Positions 30,003 to 38,999 of a DNA stretch of 64,000 nt are shown piece by piece. How positions within the stretch are numbered: position 1 is the first letter of the stretch; the number at the start of each line of letters is the position of its first letter. The notes beneath the pieces are model-generated. The model saw only the letters and a list, made by a program, of their open reading frames with translations. It did not search any database and was not told the origin of the DNA. The stretch is from a virus. Both the position numbers and the translations under genes were made by a program. The stretch lies in the IMG/VR virus record IMGVR_UViG_3300046474_000239, positions 40,449 to 104,448 of that record; one strand, written 5' to 3'.

Positions 30003-33000
30003 CGTAAATGTCCGGGCCACGGACGGGCTAACGCCCCAACTGGCCCAGATGGAATCCAAGCTGATTCGCTTTGTGGGCGCCGTCTCTTCGGCATTTACCG
30101 CCCTCAAGGTGGTCGGCTTTCCTGTTACTGCCGTACGCCAGTTTGAAGCGCAGATGGCGGCGGTCCAGAAGACCACCAACTTCACCGACACCCAGATCCG
30201 TAACCTGGGTGATTCGCTTGTCGACCTTTCCCGCAAGATCAACGTCTCTGCCGTAGACCTGGCCAAGATCGCTTCGGCGGCAGGGCAACAGGGCTTGGGC
30301 AAAGAGGGTGTGGAGGGTATTCGCCAGTTCACTGAGTCCGTCTCCCGGATGGCCTCGGTACTGGACCTGACAGCCGAACAAGCGGGCGCCTCGGTCGGTA
30401 AGATCGCATCTATCTTCAAGGTGAGCCTCCGGGACATCGAAGGGGTGTCGTCCGCATTCAACCAGGTATCCAACAACTCCACCGCGACGGGCGAACAGCT
30501 CCTGGACGTAGTGAAGCGGATCGGTAACGCAGCGGGCTCGATCAACCTCCAGCAGTCCATCGGCCTCGCCGCTACCGGCCTTGACCTCGGTCAGTCGCCT
30601 GAAGTCGTGGGCACCTCCTACGCCAAGATCTTTTCGGAGATGTTCAGCCAGGCTGACAAGTTCGCGAAGCTCCTGGGTATGACGGTGAAGGACTACGTCG
30701 CTGACCTGTCTAAGGATGGTATCGGGACCTACAAGAAGTACCTGGCCGCCCTGCGCACCCTGAAGCCCGATCAGCAACAGAAAGCCATCAAGACCATGTC
30801 GGGCGGTGGTCGTATCGGCGTGCTCGTAACCAAAGGCATCCAGGACACCGACAACGCAGTACTGGACAAGAACCTGCGTAACGCCGAGGAAGGTCGTGCG
30901 TCTGGTACGTCCGCGATCAAAGAACAGTTGACCGTACTCAAGACCCTGGACGCGCAGATCGCTGAGCTGGGTAACAGCTTCCAGGCACTGGGCATCAAAT
31001 CTGGTGAAGTCTTCGGCCCACGACTGACCGGCTACATCGGCCAACTAAAGGTTGCCCTGGCGGACCCTGCGATCATCCACTTTGCTGAGGATGTAGGTAA
31101 GACGTTCCTGGACCTGTTCAACTCCATCGCGAAGGGTGTGAAGTACGTCGCCAGCCTGAACATCAACTGGGAGAACTTTGTCACCGTGGCCAAGGTGATC
31201 CTGGAGCTGAAGCTGGCCCAGTGGATCATGTCGTCCCTTAGCACCCTGCCACTCCTCGGCACGGCAATGACCAAGCTTGGCCTTGACGCCGTGAGAGCGG
31301 GCGAGCAGCAAGTAGCTGGGTCGGCCGCAGCTAACACCGCCATCCAGAACCAGGTAGCCCGGATCAAGGAACTCCTCGCAGCGCGCACCGCCTATGGTGA
31401 AGCCAACGCCAAACTGACTGCCGCAGAGATTGCCCAGTCGAAGGCCCTGGAGAACCAGAAGAAAGCTGAAGCGGCGAACCTGGTTGCGGCTAACGCACTC
31501 AAGCTGAACACAGGGCTCGCCCGTACGAATATCGCGGGCGCGAGCGCCGGTATCACTGCGGCGAAGTCCGGGGTGGCGAGTGCTGAGGCAAGTGCCCTTG
31601 CGGCCAACGCAGCAGCACGCGATCAGTTGAATAACAAGATCGCAGCCGCTGAAGTACGGCACCAGGCCCGCCTTGCACAGATCGTTGCTGAGGGTGAGGC
31701 TGCTCGGGCGGAGGCTCGTGCTGCGGGTAGCAAACTAGGCGTGGCTGCAATCAACGGCGCCGTAGCTGAGATGACTGCGGCGGAGGTCACGTTCCAGACC
31801 CGGTCCCTGGCTTCGCTGAACGCCTACCACACCAAACGCATCGCGGCCATTGAAGCATCGGGAGCGGCGGAGGTAGTTGCACGTAAGGTCGCCCTCATGG
31901 CCTCCCTTACCCAGTTCGACACAGTAGCGAAAGGCACAGGCTTCGGCGTACTGACCGTAGGTGCCCAGAAGGCTGCTATCGCCCTGGCCAACGCGGACCG
32001 AGAAGTAGTGCGTACCACGGCTGCGTTGACTCTGGCCCAGCGGGCGGCGGCTGTAGCAGCAACCGGCTTCACTGCCCTGGGTACTGCGGTCAAGCTGATC
32101 GGCAACGCCTTCGGACTGTTCATCAGCATTGCTGGTAAAGCATTCTTCTGGATCACGATCATCTACACCGCGCTCGATGCGTTCGGCCTACTCGATAACG
32201 TGAACGGCACGTTGCAGAAGATGACCGACTGGCTGGGTCTGACCTCGGAAGCACAGCGCAAGAACGCTGAGGCTGCCAAGCAGGCTACCGACGAGCAAGA
32301 GAAGTACAACAAGAAGCTGAACGAAAGTATCGAGGTGATGCAGAAGTTCATCGACAAACGTACTGGCCTGTTTGCTGGGGGCTCACTGGAAACGCTGAAG
32401 CTGAACCTGGGCAGCGCTGACGCCAACACCGCAGACGGTGCCCGTGACCAGCTCAAGACGATGGTGGCCGGTGCGTACGCTGACCTGGAGAAAGCAGGCA
32501 AGACGCAAAGCGCGCTGCCTGGCCTGGCCGAGAACACCAAAGCCGAGCTGGACAAGACTGAGGCGGCTATCGCTGCGGGTAACAAACGCATTGAAGAACT
32601 GCGAGCACAGCAGGCCGGTAACGCGGGTTCCCGCTTCGGTGGCGTGGTGCAGGCTGGCCAGATTTCCCAGACCCAGACCCAGGTGGCGGCGCTTGAGACC
32701 TTGGCTATCCGCCTGCGCGGTCAACTGATAAACATCGGCCCAGAAGCGGCTAAGGCAACGGACGGGGCGGTACAGACCACCACCAAGAACCTGGAGACCC
32801 TGAAGGCCTACGTCACTGATGCGTTCTCGCCGCAGTCGGCCGAGGCCTACACGAAGTTCGTGCCGTCGTACCTGACTGCCATCGACAACGTGAAGGCTGC
32901 AACCGAGGAGGCGCAGAAAGCGGCGGAGACCTATACCAACTCCCGTGGCACAGCATCCGAGGCAGCGAACAAAGAGATCGCATCGGCGGCTATCGCTTCC

Positions 33001-35160
33001 CTGGATGCAGCCAACCGCGTGAAGGACCAGGTAGAGAAGGACCTGAACCTCTACATCAATCAGCTCAAGGCATCGGGTGGTTTGAGTGAGGCCGTGGTCG
33101 GCTCCCTGGATCGTCTGCCGGATTGGTTGCGCTCGTCTGAACCACAACTGCGCGGCATCCTACGGATCATCCAGGAGATCGCGGGTACGGCTCCTGCTAC
33201 CGCCCCGAACTTCCGTACGCCAGGCAAGAACGCCACAGGCAAAGGCTTCGGCAACTTCACCGGTAACCTGGCGGGTATTTCTGCGCCTGACGTATCCGGC
33301 GATGGTGATGCACCGAAGACCGATACCGGTGGCGAAGCCCGTGCGCTGTCCAAGGCCCGCGTCGACTTGATCCGGGCGGGTCTGCAAGCGGAGGCCAACC
33401 TATCCAAGCAGCACATCACCGAGCAGCAGGCTGCCCTGGAGAACGCCAACAAGCTGCAACTCAAGTCGATCCGTGATTACTTCGCGCAGCGTCTGACGCT
33501 GAACCAGGCGAACAACGACATCGAGCAGAAGTTGAAGCGCGATGAAATTGCTGCCCTGGGTAAAGAGCAGGGTGAGGCCGACAAAGAGTCGTCGCGTGTC
33601 CGCATCCAAGGCCAGATCGTTAAGGCCCAGGGTGAACTTGACCTACTGGTACAGCAGCGCCGTGCCCTGACCGACACGAACAACCGGGACCAGGCAGACG
33701 CTGTCCGCGAGTTCAGCGACAAGGTGCACAACCAGCAATCCGAACTGGTGGACTTTTTTGGCGCAACGACGGACACCGAAGCGTTCCAGACTGCACTCCA
33801 GTCGGGTGAGGACGCCTACCGCGACTTCATCCAGAAATTGAAGTCTGAGTCGGCTGATAACCCCGCGCTGCTGAAGATCATTGATCAGGTAGAGCTGAAG
33901 AAGCAGTTCGACGCTGTCGACGCAGCGCTGGGCCATATTCAACGTGTGGCGGCCATCTCGCAGACCCAGTTCGACCAGGTTAGCCAGAACGTAGCCAACA
34001 TGCTGGAGAACGGTCAGATCACCCAGATTCAGGCATCCGGCATGTACGCGGAGATCCGCACGCAAGTCGTGGCCGTGAAGGAGGCGGAGCTGGCCCGCAG
34101 CGAGGCGCAACTTGCACAGCTCTACGACGCTAACAAAACGCTGGAAGAGCAGAGCATTAAGTACAAGGAATTGGCCCTGACCATCTCGGGCTCGAAGATC
34201 ACCATTGACCAGTTGAAGGTGCAAGCCAACGACACGGCCAAGGAGATCAACACCGGCTTGAAGGGCTCACTATCCGGCCTGTTCACCGACCTGTCTTCGG
34301 GCGAGGGTGTACAGAACGCGCTGGATAACTTCGCGCTCAACGTTGTGAACTCGATTGCTAAGGTGGCAGCAGACGGTCTGTCTGAAACCATCATGGGTGC
34401 AATGGGCGGCATGGCGGGCGGTGTCGGCGGCTTCTTCTCCAGCCTGTTTGGTGGTGGCGGCGAAGGGCTAGACACCAAGGGCACCGAGCTGAACCCTATG
34501 GTCGTGAAGCAGGCCACGCTTGACCCGTTAGGTAATGTTAAGGACGCGCTGAGTCCTGAAGACGGCATCATCTCCAAAGGACTGGACGCAGTGACGGGTG
34601 GAGTCAAGAGCCTCGGCGGCACCCTGATGGGCGGCCTGGACTCGGTTACCAGCGGGGTCGGGGGATTCTTCACCGATGGCATCAACGGCTTGATGAGCTT
34701 TATCAGCCCGCTCTTCAGTGCACTGATCGCAGCAGTCTTCGCGGCACCACAAGCGGCAGCGGCAACGGAGGGGGTATCGAAAGGCTTCGGGGCAGCAGCA
34801 GCAGCAGTACTGGCGCACAGTGGCGGTATCGCAGGGCACTTGACCATGAGCCGTAACGGTATGGGTGGTCTGGGTAACGCGACCTACTACCACACGGGCG
34901 GCGAGGTAGGTCTCAAGCCTGACGAGGTGTCTGCCGTACTGCGCAAAGGTGAGGAGGTCATCACCGCAGACGATCCACGTCACCGAAACAACCTGGGCAA
35001 AGGCAACAAGGAAACCGGCGATGCCGGGCGCAGCGTCCGGGTTGTACCAGTGCTTGACCCGTCGTCGATCCACGAGGCCATCTCCAGCTCCCAGGGAGAA
35101 GATGTTATCGTCGCGGTCATGAAGCGTAAGGCAAGTGTTCTTCGGCAAATTCTGAAATAA
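29980..35160 (+). CDS. Tape measure protein, 1726 aa
   Basis: The ATG at 29980 follows GAGGTGATTGATC. Residues about 45-260 match the TP901-type tape measure core (FEAQMAAVQKTTNF, LSRKINVSAVDLAKIASAAGQ, AFNQVSNNS). Long Ala/Gln/Glu-rich helices follow, with hydrophobic segments near 705-735 and 1580-1600. The end contains a GG-rich part and HSGGIAGHL. At roughly 0.15 nm per residue it predicts a tail near 260 nm (a rule of thumb). Confidence 0.9.
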   Translation: MANESNIDVNVRATDGLTPQLAQMESKLIRFVGAVSSAFTALKVVGFPVTAVRQFEAQMAAVQKTTNFTDTQIRNLGDSLVDLSRKINVSAVDLAKIASAAGQQGLGKEGVEGIRQFTESVSRMASVLDLTAEQAGASVGKIASIFKVSLRDIEGVSSAFNQVSNNSTATGEQLLDVVKRIGNAAGSINLQQSIGLAATGLDLGQSPEVVGTSYAKIFSEMFSQADKFAKLLGMTVKDYVADLSKDGIGTYKKYLAALRTLKPDQQQKAIKTMSGGGRIGVLVTKGIQDTDNAVLDKNLRNAEEGRASGTSAIKEQLTVLKTLDAQIAELGNSFQALGIKSGEVFGPRLTGYIGQLKVALADPAIIHFAEDVGKTFLDLFNSIAKGVKYVASLNINWENFVTVAKVILELKLAQWIMSSLSTLPLLGTAMTKLGLDAVRAGEQQVAGSAAANTAIQNQVARIKELLAARTAYGEANAKLTAAEIAQSKALENQKKAEAANLVAANALKLNTGLARTNIAGASAGITAAKSGVASAEASALAANAAARDQLNNKIAAAEVRHQARLAQIVAEGEAARAEARAAGSKLGVAAINGAVAEMTAAEVTFQTRSLASLNAYHTKRIAAIEASGAAEVVARKVALMASLTQFDTVAKGTGFGVLTVGAQKAAIALANADREVVRTTAALTLAQRAAAVAATGFTALGTAVKLIGNAFGLFISIAGKAFFWITIIYTALDAFGLLDNVNGTLQKMTDWLGLTSEAQRKNAEAAKQATDEQEKYNKKLNESIEVMQKFIDKRTGLFAGGSLETLKLNLGSADANTADGARDQLKTMVAGAYADLEKAGKTQSALPGLAENTKAELDKTEAAIAAGNKRIEELRAQQAGNAGSRFGGVVQAGQISQTQTQVAALETLAIRLRGQLINIGPEAAKATDGAVQTTTKNLETLKAYVTDAFSPQSAEAYTKFVPSYLTAIDNVKAATEEAQKAAETYTNSRGTASEAANKEIASAAIASLDAANRVKDQVEKDLNLYINQLKASGGLSEAVVGSLDRLPDWLRSSEPQLRGILRIIQEIAGTAPATAPNFRTPGKNATGKGFGNFTGNLAGISAPDVSGDGDAPKTDTGGEARALSKARVDLIRAGLQAEANLSKQHITEQQAALENANKLQLKSIRDYFAQRLTLNQANNDIEQKLKRDEIAALGKEQGEADKESSRVRIQGQIVKAQGELDLLVQQRRALTDTNNRDQADAVREFSDKVHNQQSELVDFFGATTDTEAFQTALQSGEDAYRDFIQKLKSESADNPALLKIIDQVELKKQFDAVDAALGHIQRVAAISQTQFDQVSQNVANMLENGQITQIQASGMYAEIRTQVVAVKEAELARSEAQLAQLYDANKTLEEQSIKYKELALTISGSKITIDQLKVQANDTAKEINTGLKGSLSGLFTDLSSGEGVQNALDNFALNVVNSIAKVAADGLSETIMGAMGGMAGGVGGFFSSLFGGGGEGLDTKGTELNPMVVKQATLDPLGNVKDALSPEDGIISKGLDAVTGGVKSLGGTLMGGLDSVTSGVGGFFTDGINGLMSFISPLFSALIAAVFAAPQAAAATEGVSKGFGAAAAAVLAHSGGIAGHLTMSRNGMGGLGNATYYHTGGEVGLKPDEVSAVLRKGEEVITADDPRHRNNLGKGNKETGDAGRSVRVVPVLDPSSIHEAISSSQGEDVIVAVMKRKASVLRQILK

Positions 35161-35171
35161 GGGGAAGCATC

Positions 35172-37691
35172 ATGACCATCAAGCTTTGGCCGTTCCGCCC
35201 AGACTGGGAAGGCGGCGTTCTGGAGAGACTGGAATGGCTGACGGATGTCATGGCAAGCACAAAGGGGGCGGAGCAACGCCGCCCCCAGCGGCTCACGCCA
35301 CGCAAGACCTTGGAGGTGACCTTCCTGCCGCACGGTCGCGGGCGGTCTGTCTTCGACCTCTACGTCATGCAGAAGGGCAATGACGATTGGTACATCCCAC
35401 TCTGGTATGACGTGGGTGTCCTTCGACAGCCTGTCGCGATAGACGCCGGGGTGGTCATGACCGACGTAACCTTCCGCGAGTTCACGTTAAACGGCCTGGC
35501 GGTCATCCGCACGGCGCCGTCTGCCGACGACGAAAGCACGACGTTCACTTACGAGATCGTGAAGGTCCTGGGGCGCAGCTCAGGCAGTCTTCTGGTACAG
35601 CGTGCCCAGGAAGGTACGACAGCGCGAGTCTGGGGAAAGGGGTCTGAGATCTACCCGCTCCGCAAGGCAAGATTCACGGACCAACCGAAGGCCGACATCG
35701 TGGCCGCGTCGGTACACTCCACGCAGATGTCTTTTACGATCACCGAGCCGAACGAGTGGCAAGGCGTAAGCCAAACCGCAGGGTACGGGGCGGCGTATAG
35801 CCAGAGCTGGGCGATGAGCGCTGACGTGTCACCCCTTACGCCGATGGCCAACCTGGGGCGTGTACGGGCGCCAGAAAACCTACCTCTGTTTGAGGGGTTC
35901 CGCGTACTCACCATCAAGCCGGACTACGCACAAGACATGTCCATCGCCTACGACCGGGTGCTGAACGAGCTGGATAACGGCAACGGCATTCCAAGGTCCT
36001 CGGATACCCTGGGCTTCGCCGTGCCTACCCAGCGACACACCTGGTTCATCCAAGGCCGAGAAGACGCCGCCAACCTCCGCACGCTGTTGTACTGGCTGCG
36101 CGGCAAGGTGCGTCCGTTGTGGGTGCCTACGTTCAACGACGACGTGCAATTGATTGCACCGGCCGCCTCGGGTGCGATGTATGTGGACATTCAGGACATT
36201 GGCTTCGTCGAGCTGGGCGGAGGCATTGGTCGTCAGGTACTGGCGATCAACCTCAACGACAACTCCTGGATCTTCCGCAGGGTAGTAAGCGCGGTGGTCG
36301 GGGCTGGCTTCGAGCGACTTGAATTGTCGGAGGCCCTGCCGCAGGCGCTGAACCTGGAGGACATTTATAAGATCAGCTTCATGGCGGTAAACCGACTGGC
36401 GCAGGACACCGTAGAGATCAACCACGTCACGGACCTCGAAGGTCTGACCAAGGTAGTGACCACGTTCCGAGCTTCGCCCGACTTGCGCCAGTATCTGCCG
36501 TGGACCGCCAAGATCCCGTCCGCGCCTGCATCCTGCCCTAAGACGTGCGAAGGCATGACGCGGGTGGACGACTTCATGAACTTCGGTCTCCCCAACTTCT
36601 CGTGGTCCGCAGAAGCCTGCCTGACGACGGCCAAGGGTGCGTACATGCGCTACAAGCTGGCGTACTCGCAGACCTTCGTCTCCTGGTACGACACGGAGAT
36701 CACGGACAACGCCCTCTACCTGGCGGCGGACTTGGCGAACCGGGACTACTGGACGGCGCATGCCGGGTGGGTCTACGACCAAACAGCGGACAGTGCCTTT
36801 TACGAAGCGCAGAAAGTGTTGTACTGGTCCCATACCAGAGTGGAGGGGCAGCAGTGGATCTCCGATAACTTGCCGCTTGGCGTTGCCGTGTACGCGGCCA
36901 GTCTCAGCGATGCTGCCTTCCAGGAGTACTACGTGAAGCAGCGGGCGCAGAAGGACTTCGAGGTCTACACCCACGACACCGAGTTGCTCATGGCCTGCCA
37001 CCCTCGCCGCTGGCTGCCTATGGCCAAGATGGAGACAGTGCCCGCCACCTGCGAAGGCGGCATGCTGGGGACCTTCTGTATGCAGTCCATGTGGTCGGTA
37101 GAGGAAGGGAGGACCTACCCCAACCAAACGCGAGGGGCGGCCACGCTGTATACAGCCGGGGTGGTCGAGAGACTCCAGGGAGTAGACCCAGGCACCTGGC
37201 CTACATCGTTAGCCTCGCAGCAAGGTATCTATTACCGCATGGTGGGCGCACCGCTCAGCACTAACGGGGTGTACCGCAACTGCGGGTGCATACCTCTACA
37301 GTTCGAGGAGAACCACCAGCGCCTGTCTGCCCCTACAAGTGGTATTGAGGACCCGACCTGGGTGCAGTGGTTTCACTACTCCCAGATAGCGCTGCTTACT
37401 CCAGACGCTTGGCCGACCGAGATCCGGGTGCTAGTGTACGACTCTCTTTCCAGTGTTCTTTTGCGCACCATGGACATCACCATCGAGAACTTCGAGGTGA
37501 CCGCCAAGGCGGACGAGTACCACGCCCTGTCTGGGGATGATGATTACACCGCAAACCTCGTCGTCTTCCGGGAGATGTACAACCGAGAAGCGGATGGACA
37601 GACCACCTTCCACCCAGACCCGTGGGATGGTGCCTGGAACCTGGTTCCGGTGGCGGTCGACGGGATCAAAGTAGAAATTTACGCACGATAG
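35172..37691 (+). CDS. Distal tail / minor tail protein, 839 aa
   Basis: First gene after the tape measure. The N-terminal 330 residues include a beta-rich region with HTWFIQGREDAANLRTLLYWLRGKVRPLWVP, typical of large minor tail proteins of DUF2163-type tail tips. The second half has many Trp and Cys residues, possibly a binding domain. Dyad 12 lies inside (DVQLIAP). Confidence 0.6.
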   Translation: MTIKLWPFRPDWEGGVLERLEWLTDVMASTKGAEQRRPQRLTPRKTLEVTFLPHGRGRSVFDLYVMQKGNDDWYIPLWYDVGVLRQPVAIDAGVVMTDVTFREFTLNGLAVIRTAPSADDESTTFTYEIVKVLGRSSGSLLVQRAQEGTTARVWGKGSEIYPLRKARFTDQPKADIVAASVHSTQMSFTITEPNEWQGVSQTAGYGAAYSQSWAMSADVSPLTPMANLGRVRAPENLPLFEGFRVLTIKPDYAQDMSIAYDRVLNELDNGNGIPRSSDTLGFAVPTQRHTWFIQGREDAANLRTLLYWLRGKVRPLWVPTFNDDVQLIAPAASGAMYVDIQDIGFVELGGGIGRQVLAINLNDNSWIFRRVVSAVVGAGFERLELSEALPQALNLEDIYKISFMAVNRLAQDTVEINHVTDLEGLTKVVTTFRASPDLRQYLPWTAKIPSAPASCPKTCEGMTRVDDFMNFGLPNFSWSAEACLTTAKGAYMRYKLAYSQTFVSWYDTEITDNALYLAADLANRDYWTAHAGWVYDQTADSAFYEAQKVLYWSHTRVEGQQWISDNLPLGVAVYAASLSDAAFQEYYVKQRAQKDFEVYTHDTELLMACHPRRWLPMAKMETVPATCEGGMLGTFCMQSMWSVEEGRTYPNQTRGAATLYTAGVVERLQGVDPGTWPTSLASQQGIYYRMVGAPLSTNGVYRNCGCIPLQFEENHQRLSAPTSGIEDPTWVQWFHYSQIALLTPDAWPTEIRVLVYDSLSSVLLRTMDITIENFEVTAKADEYHALSGDDDYTANLVVFREMYNREADGQTTFHPDPWDGAWNLVPVAVDGIKVEIYAR
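36145..36158. promoter_or_regulatory. Dyad site 12 (TG centre, intragenic)
   Basis: Exact core with outer G-C pair within the distal tail gene, read as VQLIA. No nearby start codon or promoter, so a role in simple transcription initiation is unlikely at this copy. Confidence 0.85.
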
Positions 37692-37702
37692 GAGCGGTAG
37701 CT

Positions 37703-38530
37703 ATGCCTTTACCTTCCAGCTACGCCGAGATGACAAACTACGAGGGGCGGCCGGTACAGCTCTTCGACTTCAACCGTGGCTCCATCCATTGGCGGTATGC
37801 GCGGGCGGACCAGGACATCACCTTCAACGGCGACCTGTACGTAGCCCTGCCCGGCATCAGCGAAACAGGGGTGCAGCAAAACTCTGGCGCCAGCGACAAC
37901 GACCTGTCCATCACCGTACCCAGTGACTCGGACATCGCGCAGCTCTACGTGACGAACACGCCTAGTGACCGGATGTACATCACTATCTGGGTTTTCGATG
38001 TAGACAGTGCGGATCGCGGTCGTCTGTACTGGAAGGGCTCCGTGGCAGGTAGATCCGCAGGCGACAACGGTGCAGCGAGGCTGAACTGCCAGGACCTGGC
38101 TGTAGGCTTCTCCCGCTCCGGTCTTCGGCTGTCCTGGGAGCGGGGCTGCCCGCACACGCTGTACGACGAACAGTGCCGAGTAGACCGTACGCTGTACGCG
38201 GTGCACGACACGCTACTGGCCACAGGCGTGGTCCTTCAGGCCGCAGCGCTGGACGCCTTCACGGATGGCTGGTTCGCGGGCGGGTACTGCGAATGGGAGA
38301 TCGCCACTGGGGTTTTCCAGCGCCGAGGTATCGAGAGCCACACAGGCTCCCAGGTTACCGTGGTAGGCAGTACGGGCGGGCTGAACGTCGGAGATCCTGT
38401 AACCTTCTACCCAGGCTGTGCCCATACCAAAACCACTTGTAATTCCAAGTTCGGCAACCATCTGAACTTCGGGGGGTTCGAGTACATGAGAGGTACATCG
38501 CCTTTCGACGGCACGCCCGTGTTTAACTGA
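37703..38530 (+). CDS. DUF2163 / BR0599-type tail protein, 275 aa
   Basis: The ATG at 37703 follows AGGAGCGGTAGCT. The C-terminus matches the conserved end of phage BR0599 family proteins: FYPGCAHTKTTCNSKFGNHLNFGGFEYM, SPFDGTPVF. The Cys residues are conserved in this family. Part of the tail tip. Confidence 0.8.
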   Translation: MPLPSSYAEMTNYEGRPVQLFDFNRGSIHWRYARADQDITFNGDLYVALPGISETGVQQNSGASDNDLSITVPSDSDIAQLYVTNTPSDRMYITIWVFDVDSADRGRLYWKGSVAGRSAGDNGAARLNCQDLAVGFSRSGLRLSWERGCPHTLYDEQCRVDRTLYAVHDTLLATGVVLQAAALDAFTDGWFAGGYCEWEIATGVFQRRGIESHTGSQVTVVGSTGGLNVGDPVTFYPGCAHTKTTCNSKFGNHLNFGGFEYMRGTSPFDGTPVFN

Positions 38531-38540
38531 GGAACCTATC

Positions 38541-38777
38541 ATGCAAATCCTTTACTACGTCGCGGTGCTCGTCATCAGCTACTTCGTCGGCCAGGCCATG
38601 GCGACCAAGCCAAAGAAACCGAAGCCTGCTGCGATTGAGGACTTTGAGTTTCCGCAGTACGACGAAGGCACTCCGCAGTGCGTGTTCTGGGGAGATTGCT
38701 GGACCGAAGACTGGATGGTTCTGGACTACGGCAACTACCGCACCAAGAAGGTCAAATCGAAGAGTGGTAAAAAGTGA
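38541..38777 (+). CDS. Small tail-tip associated protein, 78 aa
   Basis: N-terminal hydrophobic stretch (residues 3-19) then a Lys/Pro-rich part and a C-terminal basic end. Small genes like this commonly lie between DUF2163-type and hub genes; role unknown. The stop precedes a GTG-started gene. Confidence 0.6.
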   Translation: MQILYYVAVLVISYFVGQAMATKPKKPKPAAIEDFEFPQYDEGTPQCVFWGDCWTEDWMVLDYGNYRTKKVKSKSGKK

Positions 38778-38786
38778 GGTGATGAA

Positions 38787-38999
38787 GTGGACGATCACTC
38801 TGATGTACTGGTCGAGATACGCCACATACGTGGCCTTTTTTGTTCCAGGGGTGCCCGACAACTCGCAGCCCACCTAGGGTTCGACTGGTTCCACTTCCTA
38901 CAGCACGGCGTTACCGCAGACAAACTAATAGCCACTGGGGATGCACTGGCCATCCAATTGGCCCAGGTAGCCATCAAGGAGAAACAAAATGGGCGGTAG
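38787..38999 (+). CDS. Conserved small tail-module protein, 70 aa
   Basis: GTG start with GAGGT six bases upstream. Sequence CSRGARQLAAHLGFDWFHFL, HGVTADKLIATGDALA resembles small proteins found between DUF2163-type and hub genes in many phages and prophages. Function unknown. Overlaps the hub gene by 11 bp. Confidence 0.65.
   Translation: MDDHSDVLVEIRHIRGLFCSRGARQLAAHLGFDWFHFLQHGVTADKLIATGDALAIQLAQVAIKEKQNGR

Noticed and set aside
35880-37127. Minus-strand open frame of 415 codons inside the distal tail gene
   Set aside because: Shadow of the + strand structural gene; no promoter or ribosome-binding site.
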